This document shows, in pieces, positions 11,657 to 23,409 of a stretch of 64,000 nt of DNA (the first letter of the stretch is position 1; each line of letters opens with the position of its first letter). The position numbers were made by a program, and so were the translations under genes. Under the pieces are notes generated by a model, which searched no databases, was not told the origin of the DNA, and saw nothing but the letters and a program-made list of their open reading frames with translations. The DNA lies in the NCBI GenBank assembly GCA_033064195.1, contig JARBJD010000122.1, positions 1 to 64,000 on the forward strand, written 5' to 3'. This stretch comes from Blattamonas nauphoetae (taxonomy: Eukaryota; Preaxostyla; Oxymonadida).

Positions 11657-13273
11657 GTGCGTCCGAAAAGCCGGAATTTTTAGAAAGCCGGAGTCCATCT
11701 GCGAACCCACAATTGTGAACATTCGTTGATTTCTCATTTCACAGTGACTTATTAAACTCTTTGAATTCTCAAACGACTATTAAGTACAAATGTATGAGTG
11801 TGTGATATATAATAAAGTGATTCATGCGTGTGGGATCCGTCCAGGAAGGAAAAGATCATCCAGATCATCGGACGCTGGATGGAAGAGTGAGTTGAGATCA
11901 GGAGTAAGAAGATGTTGTTGGTTCGGTTGGAGGTGAACATTGTCAGGAATGGTGTCTGGAACGCGACTGAGTCCAATCTGTGAGTTGAACGGATGCAATC
12001 CGCACACTGAAAATGAATGCTGAATGGAGCGGTGGAGAGAGCTGAGTCGGTGGCCCGGAGGAACGTCTGCATGAAGGATTGACGATGGTCAGCTGCAGCG
12101 ACAGCGAGATGGTCGGGAATAGTCTGAGAAATGACGTTCCTGAAGGTGGCGTTGATGGATTGGTCCACCGGCTGTGTGAATCTGGAAGTGTTGGGGGATA
12201 AAGACAATGTCGATGAGATTGTCCTTCGCCGCCCTCAACACTTCGGCATGTTTGTGATATGGTGCTCCGTCAAGCAACAGGAGAGCGTGGGTGAGAGGGT
12301 TTGCGGATATTTTGCGTTTGTTCGTGATTGCTGGTATAATCTGCGATAGAAAGTAATTTTGAACGTTTCCTGATTGAGATGCCGTTGTCCGATGGGATAA
12401 AACGAGAGGGTTGGAGTGGTGAAGGGTACTAGGTCTGGTGGAGTGTTGACTGTGGGAAGGATGACCGACTTCAATGTTGCATCGCCATCCGCCGCGACCA
12501 GGAAAACAATGGTGGCACCTGGGATTGTGGGGAGAGGGGCACGACCGCGTCGATATCAGGAGTGGTTGTAGCGACCTCTGGGGTGAGGTGGGCGACGGTG
12601 TGTAGATGGGTTTCGTCCATGTTGAAGAACAAGTGTGGGGGGATGTGCACAGTTTCTAGGAATTGACGAAGCCGATCGAACCATGGTCGAATGAAAGGTT
12701 TGGTACAGCTGCAGACATGATAGATGTTAAAACTGGTTGGCGTGACAATCTCGACGTTTGGTTGTCGATTCAAGAAATTGTATCCGAAACTTCTGCTGAG
12801 CTGAGGAGGAGGATTTTCGTTTTGATTGTGCTCGATGAGGATGGAATTGGCCTGAGAAGACGAATAGAAGAAAACTGGATACCTGCGTCGTCACATCATT
12901 CGGTGTTGGAAGTCGACCAGCACGACATCTCTCATCAACCCAGTTCTTTAAAAGGCTGTCTTCCGCATCACGAAGCTTCGAGTGCGACCCTCTCTTCCCG
13001 GGAGTGTATCCTTTCCTTAATGTTTTCATCCCATCGTAGAAGGTCGATCTCGGGATGTGAAGAGCCTCGATCACGTCTTTCGCCCGGAAATCGTGTTGTG
13101 AATGGAATCTACAGATCATTTCTGTTCGGTTAGCACCGTCGTGACCCTCCTGCTCTGCAAACAAGCGCACAATCTCAGCTTTTACGTCTACGTTCATCAG
13201 AGTAAAAATTACGAACTTTCACCTCTACTGTTACGAATCCGGCTTTCTAAAAATTCCGGCTTTTCGGACACAC
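11657..13273 (-). mobile_element. pogo/Tigger-like DNA transposon with perfect terminal inverted repeats and TA target duplication
   Basis: A 1,617 bp element. The terminal repeats share GTGYGTCCGAAAAGCCGG and continue perfectly for 31 bp (11,661-11,691 against 13,239-13,269). The flanking dinucleotide is TA on both sides (11,655-11,656 and 13,274-13,275), the duplication expected for the Tc1/mariner/pogo superfamily. The interior carries a decayed DDE_1-type transposase on the minus strand (11,900-13,197). Length and architecture suit an originally autonomous copy. The perfect repeats beside a frameshifted gene suggest recent mobility, perhaps with a transposase supplied in trans. Confidence 0.9.
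11900..13197 (-). pseudogene. pogo/CENP-B-like transposase, frameshifted
   Basis: Translation begins with MNVDVKAEIVRLF at 13,197 and includes a helix-turn-helix type stretch (KDVIEALHIPRSTFYDGMKT) and a second DNA-binding-like segment (DSLLKNWVDERCRAGRLPT), as in pogo/CENP-B proteins. The DDE_1 catalytic domain follows in pieces. FFNMDETHLHTV lies near 12,600-12,625 (first Asp), LDGAPYHKHAEV near 12,235-12,275 (second Asp) and QPVDQSINATFRN near 12,140-12,175 (third Asp, with the SPNTSRFTQP lead-in). The last two Asp are about 34 residues apart. The pieces lie in different frames, so at least three frameshifts are present and it cannot be active as written. Confidence 0.85.
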
Positions 13274-13285
13274 TAAACTGCCCTT

Positions 13286-13347
13286 TAGTCGAGCGGTAGC
13301 ACGACAGCTTTTGCTCCCTGACCCAGGATCGAATCCCGCCAGAGTCA
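13286..13347 (+). other. tRNA-like segment with pol III A- and B-box words (weak)
   Basis: TAGTCGAGCGG resembles an A box and GATCGAATCCC a B box, about 30 bases apart. A perfect GTCG/CGAC D-stem can form (13,288-13,291 with 13,302-13,305). However, the acceptor and anticodon stems do not pair, and the T stem is poor. It may be a decayed tRNA or tRNA-derived SINE head beside the pogo element, or chance. Confidence 0.2.
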
Positions 13348-14020
13348 CTGTATTAATCTTTTTTCTCATTTTGATTCACAACATCTCTACATTTTCTTCA
13401 TCTCAGTTTTCACGAAATTAATGTTTGTGAGGTCGTGGATCAAGAGTCCCTGAGTCGGTCTGTCCTTCCCCAACATCGGACAAAAAGTCGGCCTGGCAGG
13501 CCGACTCAGACTCTTCAACTTTGTTCTGACTGCATTTCAATGTATTTAGATAATAGAACAATGGTATTCTTTTACTTCTCCACACTTCTTTATCGCTTTC
13601 ACTCAGGATCAATCACAAGAAACCAATTCTCCCACTGCCAGGTCAGATCATGACATGATCCTCAACCATGTCAACGATAACTCATTTTTCTTCGACAGAG
13701 TATCTCTTTCTAGTCATTTTCGATGTTTGTTCTCTCATCAGGACAGTTGTTCTTCTGCACGTCGGTCCTGGAGTCTTCCCCTCCATCCAGAACGACAAAA
13801 ACAACGCAAATTGGAATAAGAAGGAAGAAGATGATGAAAAGTGGTCGATGTTTATGATTTGAAGGTTCATAACGAAGACCAAGAACTGATAACAGAAGAT
13901 CGTGTGAACAAGTCTGCCACGGAATTAGAGGAGGATTACAAAGAGAAAAGGAGAGGAAAATGAAAGCAATGAAATATTGTCACGTTTCCTGTTCTATTCT
14001 CCTCTCGACGTCACATCAAT
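13348..14020. other. No gene recognised
   Basis: Short frames only. No terminal repeat, RNA gene or protein motif was seen. Confidence 0.4.
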
Positions 14021-14023
14021 CGA

Positions 14024-15304
14024 TTGTCGGGGATGCTTCTGACACTTGTCCGTGAATGTCTCGGAAACTGCTCACCATCCAACGAACAAGCCTTTGTGTC
14101 CTCCAAACTCATCCCCAGAATCCTTTCGACACCTCACCTTCGAGATCTGTCATTGCTTCTGAATAAAAGACTCATTCATCTTCTGAATACTCATGATGTG
14201 CTCACGTTTGCCCAACACATATCTCTCGGTCGATTTGCTGGGAACTTGGACATCATCGGCACCAACGAAGACAAAGGAGATGCGAACGAGAAGAGCGGGA
14301 AGTTCTCACCTCATCAAAAGTCCTGATCAAGCTCATCGCAAAACAGTTCACACAAGAACCTTCCCCATCGATATTCCACCACGAGCACATCCTCACCCTC
14401 CCAAAGCTATCACTCCAACCTCTCCTCATGCACGACTAACTTCTCCGCAATTACACCCTCTTCCGCTACGTATCCACCCAAACCATCCGTGAGGACTTGG
14501 AAGGAATGGTCTAGTTCACATCACAAGCTCCAACCACCCTTCCCATCGGCGGGTTCAATTTGACTGAAGTGGGCCGAGAGAAGGTGGGCAAGAGCTGCCC
14601 ATCTTTCATCCTGATTGAGTTTGAAATTAACATTCGCTCGCTCGACGCTGCCGCAAGAGCGCAGTGAGGTTCACTCAAATGACACGATGTTGTGTCTTTG
14701 CAGACAGATATCCAGACACAAAAACAAACCGACACTGACAACCTCACCTTCCGTGAGCTGTGCGAAGTGCTGAGGGTATTGGAGTGGAGGACGAGGACGG
14801 GAACGTTCAGAACAACGACTTCTTGTTCGTTCCACGCGGTAGCCAAGTGTCGGAGCGACTGGAAGTGCAGAAACGCACAGAAAATCACTCTACATGCTCC
14901 TCGACCTCAAACAATACGACCTGGACGAGCGAATGGTGATGTACTCTTCGGATTTGGCTAGCCCGAACAGTACATCCCCACCAATCAAACGCTGCTGTCG
15001 AGATGGGAAGAGTATGCGATGCTGGCCTTGCGGGAGAGGATTGCGGATTGACGGAGTCCCAGAGACAGTCAAGACGCGAGTGACCAGACACGTCATCACG
15101 TCGCTCCTCAAACTCCACCCGAACGAGCGTGAGATTGTTCTCGCCCACCACAACGCCGCCCTCAAGAAGCTCTTAGAAGCGACTCTCTCACTCACAGACC
15201 AACCTCGCAACTTCCTCCGAATTGGACGTAGCTCAGAGCTATTCCAGCTGAAATACTGCTTTCGAAGGAAGGAGACGCATTCAATCTTCTTTTTCGTCGT
15301 CTGA
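14024..15304 (+). pseudogene. Decayed plus-strand coding region, family not recognised
   Basis: Codon usage and leucine-rich helical character shift among plus-strand frames. The pieces include LTLVRECLGNCSPSNEQAF and STPHLRDLSLLLNKRLI at about 14,035-14,180, LYMLLDLKQYDLDERMVMYS near 14,890-14,950 and LLKLHPNEREIVLAHHNAAL at about 15,100-15,170. They read like alpha-helical repeat protein (armadillo/HEAT-like) segments broken by several frameshifts and stops. No catalytic motif is visible. I cannot assign a family; a decayed host gene is the simplest explanation. Confidence 0.35.
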
Positions 15305-16198
15305 GCTGTCTTGAGCTGGTGAATACTCAGACTGACACTAGTCACAACTCCCACCGAAGCTGGGGCCTCGTTTGCACATGCTCAGTTTCTGTTCGCTTGT
15401 GTTGAGTGTCTGTTCGAATGGATGAGGGAAGGGAAGTCTTACGAGCTATTAACAACCACAACTGAATGCACACCTCGTTCGTGTCTGGAGATAACGTTGT
15501 GCATCCCCCTCGTCATGAAGAAGGAAATCGACCGGCTCAAACAGATCGTGATCGTTGGAGATTCGAGGAAGGAGATACCGACCGTTTAGAATGCATCTTT
15601 TCACATCGGCACAGCATTCGGCCAGTCACTCGACCACAGCCATTTCCATCTGTATGTGTCCTTCCTCCCGCTCACTACACAGGGTCTCTTCAAACCATCC
15701 ATCACTCAACCCCCCTCACCAGAATGTGTCTCAACATCACCAACTTAGTGCATATGTCGCTTCCCCTTTCTATCTCCAACGCTGAGATTGTCTGAAACAA
15801 TTAGCAGTGTTCTGATGGAACACAATTGTATAATCACTTCACAGAAACAATCATACTTCTTTCAGGAATATGTACATTTCAAGATTGGGAGACAATGAAA
15901 ATTGGTTGTCACTGTGAATTAAAGAGCTGATGACAAATGATGAAATCAAGATCCTTTCATATAAGAGAGGAGATCACACAATTCAAAATCATTGAATATT
16001 TCGAATGAACTGAACAATGAGATGAGACTAGGGATATACTTGTTTAAAGAATCATTGTATACAGCGATATTGCGATATGAAAGCGTATATTGGTTGAAAT
16101 GGGGAAGTAATTTCTGAAATCGATAAAAAGGGGCAGATCAACCAAAAAAAGCAGTCGGTCGGTCGACGAGCAGTCGGACCGACCGCTGCCCATCCCTA
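15305..16198. other. No gene; possible hAT-like end at its right edge
   Basis: No convincing gene. At the right edge, the minus strand reads CTAGGGATGGGCAGCGGTCG (16,180-16,199), like the CAGGGRTGGGCA ends of hAT elements. CTAGGGATATAC at 16,029 could be a partner end for an element of about 170 bp, and the similar string at 11,582 is another candidate partner. No matching 8-bp target duplication was found for either pairing. The string abuts the second copy of the virus-like piece exactly at its breakpoint. Confidence 0.3.
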
Positions 16199-16986
16199 GG
16201 CTCAAGTACCTTTGTGTATGTTCCAATGGGTTCACAATTCTCTTTTTTCAATTCATTTTCAACAAACGATTGTGTGTATCGTTTTCGTTTGTTCTGATGA
16301 GTTCTGAATCCTTTCATCCATTTTGATGGGATTACTATCCATTCAATTCCTTCATGTCGATATGTTACTGGAGTACTTGAATGAGTGTATTCAGAAATGA
16401 GTTCACAATTCTCATTTTTCATTGATTCAATAAGCTTCTCTTTTGTACAACGATTTGCTGGTCGAAGATATTTCTGGCGATTCAGATGTGGTCTGTATCC
16501 TTTGACGAAACTATTGACGTACACTTGATAAGTTTCATCTGGTTTCTCTTCGAGATAGTATTCGAAAGTGCTTCCTGTGAGATATGTTGTTCCTTGTCGA
16601 TTGAGAGTTGGAGGTGATTTCATTTTCAAATCTTCTTTATCCAAAATTTCCAGTAGTTGTGTTGGTGTCAAGACGCTGCTCATTTTATACAAATTAAAAA
16701 ATTGAATAAAAAAAGAAATCGACGTTGTTTTCTAAAAGTACTCAAAATTTGCTTCAAAAAAGACACTTTTCAAGAGGTCCGTTTTTCGCCTTTATTTTTG
16801 AATTTACGGCCAAATATTGACTACTCTGAAATGTCAATATTTTCAGTAGTAAGTGAGATGGAAATTAGAATGAGTCATATTAAAAAAAATCAATTGGCTC
16901 TGAGATTCAAAATGATTTCTCGTTCCAATTCTCCTAGGAGTATCACCTATGCCAGTTTGGTTCCCATTTCGCTTATACCACTACTC
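16199..16986 (-). mobile_element. Virus-like fossil piece, copy 2 of a 0.78 kb duplication
   Basis: This 788 bp piece is nearly identical to 4856-5629. The minus-strand gene beginning at 16,692 is open to the breakpoint at about 16,199 and continues a short way into unrelated sequence. It carries three loose repeats of a motif with ENCEL/ENCEP followed by TY or EY. A paralogue is at 2874-3080 beside the fibre and capsid-like fossil. This copy looks whole over the shared part, but it is cut off on one side by foreign sequence, so the element as a whole is broken. A recent duplication is likely. Confidence 0.6.
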
Positions 16987-17384
16987 CTCTGTCATCTATA
17001 ACATCATTCATCTCCTTTCACTACAGTTCATGTTCATGACCACGGATGTCAGACACGATTTTGCGTCGGAACTCAAGAAAAGGCCACCATCCGAATTGGG
17101 TTTGTCAACTATTACTTTCAACTTCACTTTTTTTGATGTCTTTGCTATGGATGATCATGTCATAGAAAATTGAGCATTTCTGAGATTCAATGAATGGACA
17201 TGTGGCAAAAGAGTGAAGAAATAGACGTTCTGGTCAACTAAGGTTCTCATCTACCATGATTAACTATTCCTAATTCTCCCAGTTGATCGAGGAATTATTT
17301 CTTCGATCGAATCCGGTTCGACTCTTGTGTCAGAACATATTCAATTCAGGCTTGAAGGCACACAAATTAAGGAGAGGCTTTTTT

Positions 17385-17548
17385 TGTTCGATGTTGAATT
17401 ATTTGTTTTCGATATTGAACAATTCGGTTTCGATGTTGAATTATTTTGTTCGATGTTGAATTCTTACTTTTCGATGTTAAACAATTTTGTTCGATGTTGA
17501 ACTATTTTGTTCGATGTTGAACTATTTTCCTGCGATGTTGAACTATTC
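17385..17548. repeat. Second 'cgatgttgaa' tandem array
   Basis: About eight copies of the same 19-21 bp unit as at 5885-6312 (cgatgttgaattatt and variants). The array ends with cctgcgatgttgaactattc followed by cgactgta or agactgta in both arrays, so it shares the same right boundary. Confidence 0.9.
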
Positions 17549-17821
17549 CGACTGTATAGTATTTTCAAAAATTGGATTCAATAAATGCATCATTATCGAG
17601 AAAAGTGAATTATGTCCCGTGAAAGAATTGTGTCCCCCATCTTTAATGTTAAACACGTATTCAGAGACCCTTTACAAAACTTCCGGGTTGGTATTCACTC
17701 CCAGGTTGTAGGTGTTTAATCGAGATTACTCGAAAAAGAAGAAATATTGAAATGTGTTTTCGAAAGAAGACATGATAATCACAAAAAATCGAGAAAATGA
17801 GGGTTTCTTCTGTTCATTCGA

Positions 17822-20800
17822 TCACTGAATGTTTGTACTTTTCAGAACCTCTGTTTCTGTCGAGTCACCTTGCTCAGGATGTTTCTGAGGTGGGAAAGAA
17901 AGATTCGTGACAGCTGGATTGTGTGGAGAAGGATGAATGTCTGGGAAAGACAGCGGATATTTGGAGAGATCAGTGCTGCTCGGAAAGAATGCAGAATTGC
18001 GCGGAAGGGCGCCTGTGAATGGTTGGTATTGAGTGGTGGATGTCAGCAGGGACGGCGTGGCAGAATACGGCCTGAAAGTGAGAGGATTGGAGCTGGCGGG
18101 TGGAGAAGGGTGAGGGAGAGGGTTCAGCTTCCCCAATTCTGAATTTGGGAGGACGATGAATTGAGTGGGCGTGTGTCTGTGGCCGGGCGGTCTTGGTTTG
18201 AGAGAGAGGAGGTATTGCATGTCCTCGTTTGTCAACTGCTTCTTCTCTTCGGATTTCGTGTCGCGAGTTCCCTTGTTCGCCAACACATTTTCAGCCAACC
18301 CAAATTTGAGTTCTTGAAGTTGCTCGATTCTCTGCTCGATTGAATCTTCGACAGTCAGCCGAACAACAGTCACTTTCTTATCTTGTCCGATTCGATGGAC
18401 CCTGTCGATGGCTTGTTCTTCAACAAACGGATTCCACCATCGATCGAGAAGAAGAACATGGTTGGCCGCACTCAGGTTCAGTCCGACACCAGCTGCTCGG
18501 AGGGATGCGAGAAGGACAGTGACGTTGCGACGGGCAGACGAAGGCGAGGGGCTGTGATCAGGCGGATCTGGAGAGACAGACGAGCGTTCTGGGCTGGGTG
18601 ACGATCTGTCCGAAGTGGGAGTGAAGATATCTGAAGGAAGGAAGGGAGTGGGCGATGGACTGAAGTCACCTTTGCGAGAAAAGTCTTCGATCGCCGCTTT
18701 CTGCTTGTTCATCGTTTGTTGTCCATCGAAGCGTTCAAAATCAATCTCGTACTCGTTCAGCATTTCCCCGACCAAGTCCAGTGTGGACGTCCATTGCGAG
18801 AAGATCACAATTTTCTCGTCTTCTGGCTTCTCTTGCGTCAGATAGTACAGTAGCGTCTTCATCTTCGCTGACAGATGCAATTTCTTTCCGTTCACCTCGA
18901 CTTCAGAGTCGGACGAGTCAGAGAGCACAATTACTTCATTCTTTTTCTTCTTCGCTCGTCGAAACGGCTGCATCCGCGCGTTCTTCGATCTTCCGATCCC
19001 AAAATAGCTGCAGCCCAGCGGTGTCGACGCAAACTGATGCACAATCTGGACGAGAGCGAGAGAGAGGGTGGAGTTGCTTTGAAGAGTGGAGCCACAGACA
19101 GGGCAGCCGAGTGGTTCCATTGCATGTCTGTCCTTCTGCACCTGACTCTGAACGAGGCGTTTCTGTTTCGTTTGTGAGAATTCAGGATGAGCTTGGGCAA
19201 CCTGAGTTGTGTGTGTGTTCTTCGACTTTGTGATCCTCGCGTCTCTGTCTGCTTCATACGCCTTCACATAATCGGTGTAACAAGAGCGACAGAAGAGATG
19301 CTGGCACGGCGTCAAGATGGGATCCTCCATCCAATGAAAGCAGAGCGAGCAGTACCTGTTGAACAGATAGAACAGCGCTGGATCAACACCTTGCTCTTCA
19401 AGCGACGGCAGTTCGGAGAGTTTGAAGGGAGGGGCAGGAAAGTCGGCTGGGTACGTTTCGGGATATCCGTGTTTGGCTGCGCTGGATGTCTTTCCGGAGA
19501 TCTGGCTGAGTAACGCCTTCCTCCTTCTCTTTCGTTGGATCTGTTTGACACGATGGGCTTCTTGGAACCGCTGCTCATTGACGAGGTTGTCTTCGATCAT
19601 CGACGCTGATTCGGAATCGATTGAGCCTGCAGATTCATCTGACGAGCTTTGGCTTGTCTCCTCGTCCGCTCCTGCCTTCCCATCATCTTCTTCATCCTCT
19701 TCCTCTTCTTCCTCCTCTTCTTCCTCATCTTCTTCTTGTTTCTTTGGGATTGGTCGTTCTGCCGTCGGACGTGTGATCTTCGGGTTGGATGTTCGATTTG
19801 GTGATGGTGTGTCGACCTGCTTTGTTTTCTTTAGCATTTCGACAATAGAGTCGAACTTGGAGATTGGGCTTGGCTTCTGCGGGCTTCGTGCTTTGGGAGG
19901 ATGTTGTTGGGATGCTTTCGGCTCAGTTTTGTGAAGTAATTGGGTTTCTAACTTGTCCTCTTCATTCTTCAGCAGTTTCGGTTGCTCATCAATCCAGTTG
20001 AGTCTCACAGTGTCGCTCTCCTCTTTCATCATGACCTCTTCCCTGTTCAGTTCATTCTTCCTTCCTTCTCCTTTCGTCTTCTTTTTGTGAACTGACATGG
20101 ACAGCCGAGAGCCCTTCGATTCGGTCTCCTCATCCGAAGATGCCGCAAATTGAGTTGTGATGATCTGACCAGGTGCATTCAGAGACAGATGGACAGGTTC
20201 CTGTCTGTCCTGCGTTTTGAGGATCGATGCCCGGTCTTCGTGTTTGAATTCTGAGCTTTCCGAACTGGAATTGCTTCGAGTGAGTTTCTTTCGTTTGGGG
20301 AGCTCTTTCTTCTTTTCTGATGTTGGTTCGATCCGCTTCATTTTTGTGATTGGCTTCATTTCAATTGGCTTCTGAGATGGAGTTGGCCGTGAACGAGGTG
20401 TTGTCGATGTTTGCATTCGTTGTGATCTCGTCGGTTGTGATTCTGGCGTCGATTCCTCGTCCGAACTCGACAGTGTGATGACAGCCAGCGATCTCAGCTT
20501 CTTCGCCTTCACATTTCGCAGCGGATACCCACCGCCGGCCAGTCTGGTCTGCGGATTGGTGGTCACTGACTTGATTGTGATCGTCTTTGTTGGGACTCGA
20601 CTTGCTGCCGAAGGTTTGCGAGGCGACGGAGCGAGGAGGTTCAACGGTAAGAACCCCGTTTCGGGAGAGACAGTGGCGTTAGAGCGAGTCGATATTTCAT
20701 CGTGTTGCTGTTCGGATTCGTCTGTTACTGGATCAAGGTCCACGATCTCAACTGATGGCGGGATGATGTGTTTCTTTTTCTCCTTTTTCGATGCAACTGC

Positions 20801-23281
20801 TGTCGAAGTCGATGGTTGTGGGGCTTTCATCATGCCAGCTCCCCACTTCGCGTAGTGCTGGGCGGCCACTGGCATCAACCGATTGGTGGATTGAGGGTGG
20901 AGGGTTGGAAATGCTGTTGTGTTTGGAGATGCAGATGTTTTGGGAAATGGAGACGTGTTTGGAAATGAGGCTGTGGTTGGAAACGCAGATGTGGTTGGAT
21001 AGGAAGCGTTCGGGATGGTGAATTGGCTTGTATTGATCGACCTCTGAATGATTTTGGTGGGCTGCAGTGAGGGATGGCCGAGATAGTGTGCAGTGAACGG
21101 GGATGGGGTGGGTGATGGTAAAGTATTAGTGAGTGGCAAAGACTGGTTGTTCCTGTCTGTCTGCATGCCAGATGCCTGCTGTTGATTGGGGAGGTCCTTG
21201 AACATCGCGAACGAGTACAATTCTTGAAACTGCCTTTGCTGCTTGTAAAGTTGTGTCCTCATCCGGATCGTCTCCAACGTTTCGTTTGTTCGCAATCGAG
21301 CCACGTCTTGTTCGTGTGTCGATGCCATTTCCTGCCCTTTCGTCGTTTTCTTCTGAAGACTCTTCGTTTGATCATGCGAAGTGTCCACAGCTGCCTTGTT
21401 CAGACTCGTCCACTTCGTCAACTCGTTCTTCGGTAGTGTTTCCTCCGTCTCCACGAATGGAGGAGGCCAAAGCTTTTCTGGAGCTTCGACCAATTTCCTC
21501 ACCGCGTGTTTTGGATAATCTGGAAAGGCAGCCTCTTTCCACAGACCCAAGGTCGCTTGTGGTGTCTTGATTTTGGATTGCGGAAGGGAGGTGGGGGGAG
21601 GTTGGTTGGGTTTGGTGTCGAATGACGGGAATTGGAGTGTGTCGACCTTCATTTCTTGGAATTCGTCATCATCCTCGCCCCGCTGTTTTTTGATCAACGC
21701 TGCGAAGTCAGAATCGCTGGGGATGATCGTGAAACCTCGGTTAACCATCGAATTGACAATCAGCGAGGGATGGATGCACGCTTGCTGCAATCGGACTATC
21801 ATATCGAACATCCGCAATCGATATACACCCGGTTTGTTGATTTTGCCCACATTTTGCATTTCCAGCACGGAATCTCTGCTCAATTGGTCGTAAAATTGCC
21901 GTTCGAAGCTCGTCATCGTCACTGTTTTTTCCAGAATTCGTTTTCCTTCGAGTTCGATGACGGTTTCTTTCAGACGCCTGAGAATGCATTCCTTGATGAG
22001 ATATGGTTCCTCATCGAAGTGGAGGAAGTGGATGAGCGAGTGGAGGTCGTCGATTTGGTTCATAATGGGAGTTCCGGTCAGAACCCATCGTTTGTCCGAG
22101 GAGATCGACCAGCACGCTCTGGTTTGGTTAATTTTCTTGTTTTTGATGTTGTGACCTTCATCTAACATCACGCGGTTCCATTTCACGCAAAAAATGGGAA
22201 ATAGTTCCATACCGACAGTGTCAAAATCGGCGACATCTTCGTCAGTGAGAGCCTTCTTCTTTCTGAGCTGACGGATCTCTGCTGTGAGGTCGAAGCTTTC
22301 GCCTTCGGAATACTCGATAACAACGTCATCGTCGTCTTTCTGTTTGGACTTTTGATTCAGAGGAACTTCGTCGAGGAGACTGTGCCCGGAAGAACCGCGT
22401 TTCTTTCGTTTCAGAATCAAATTTCGACCGATTTTACTTCCGAGCCATTCAAGAAGTGCCAGCCACTCATTTCTGACTTCTGAATACGTCACAATCCAGA
22501 TGTCTGCCTGGTTCAGTTTGCCTCGTACTGAGAGACCCTCTGACCAGGATATAGTTGATCCGTATTCAGCAACGAGGGTGTGGAACTTCAGGGAACGGTG
22601 GTGGAGATACACTTTGAGGCGGTGGTCCTCCGCGAGGAAGCGGTGAGATTCGTTCAACCAATGTGGAATCACTCCTTTTGGTGACACAACAAGGGTGGCA
22701 TGGACTTTAGGAAGCACTGGGAAGTGGTACGTGATGAGGCTAAATAAAAAATGGGTGGAGAGAGAAGATGAGGGTCATCAAGAAAGTTATGGATCGAGAA
22801 TGGTATGAAACTAAGAGATTGAAGGTCAGAAGGAAACGTGTTTCGAGCAACTTAATCAACAATTCAAAGAGATGTACGAGTGTACACTGATGACAAACAT
22901 ATTTTCGATGCGTGTTCGCTTGATATCGTGGAGACCAAGTCTGAATCTCAGCAAATTTATCTCGCCTCGGAATCGTTCAGTATCCTCTGGTTTTGGAATG
23001 CTTTCTTGAATTTCCTTGTTGTTCTCCAAGTCCAGAGCGACGAGTGCGAGAAATTCGATCGTCTTCCCGAGGCCCATCTGGTCAGCAAGAATGCCCCCTC
23101 TGGGTTTATTCTCACTTGCACCCATACGCTCACGCATATTCATCCATCCTAGTGCCTCGGTTTGATGATTTTGGAGAGTAATTTGACTGTGTTTGATTGG
23201 CGTGAGATACGGTGGTTTGTACGTTGAAATTACCAATGGAACCTGGACAATTGGAGCAGGTTGGACGCCAGGCTGGATCAT
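17822..23281 (-). CDS. SNF2-family ATPase with RING finger, Rad5/Rad16-like
   Basis: A nuclear DNA translocase and probable ubiquitin ligase of the Rad5/16 type. Exon 1 is 23,281-22,899, a 159 bp intron lies at 22,740-22,898 (GTTTGT...TTTAG) and exon 2 is 22,739-17,822, giving about 1,766 residues. Lobe 1 shows LQNHQTEALGWM (Q-like motif), ILADQMGLGKT (Walker A, near residue 72), DEGH (box II, near 321) and VLTGTP (near 348). A long disordered Ser/Thr/Pro/Lys-rich insertion of about 700 residues, with a run of Glu, separates lobe 1 from a RING finger (CSLCFHWMEDPILTPCQHLF...CPVC, near 1259). Lobe 2 has KIVIFSQWTS (near 1438), GVGLNLSAANHVLLLDRWWN and RVHRIGQD (near 1578). A RING between the lobes is the Rad5/16/HLTF layout. 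No HIRAN domain was seen upstream. The exact subfamily is uncertain. Confidence 0.9.
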
Positions 23282-23409
23282 CAGCGCTTACGAAACCAAT
23301 ATATTTGATAAGTCTAAGTGTCGATGGGAACTGAAATAATTCTGGGTGAGATGATCAAATCAAGATTTTTACGAAAGTAAGAAAATTGAGAAAAATCCTA
23401 AAAAAACAT

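Noticed and set aside
13279-13350. Functional tRNA gene
   Set aside because: Only the D stem pairs. The acceptor and anticodon stems fail, and no clear anticodon loop is present.
11582-16199. One 4.6 kb hAT element between the CTAGGCATGGGCAG and CTGCCCATCCCTAG strings
   Set aside because: The two strings are only similar, no 8-bp target duplication matches, and no hAT transposase lies between them.
18781-21893. Plus-strand frames of 100-180 codons opposite the SNF2 gene
   Set aside because: They are mirror frames of the strongly supported minus-strand coding sequence and carry no motif.
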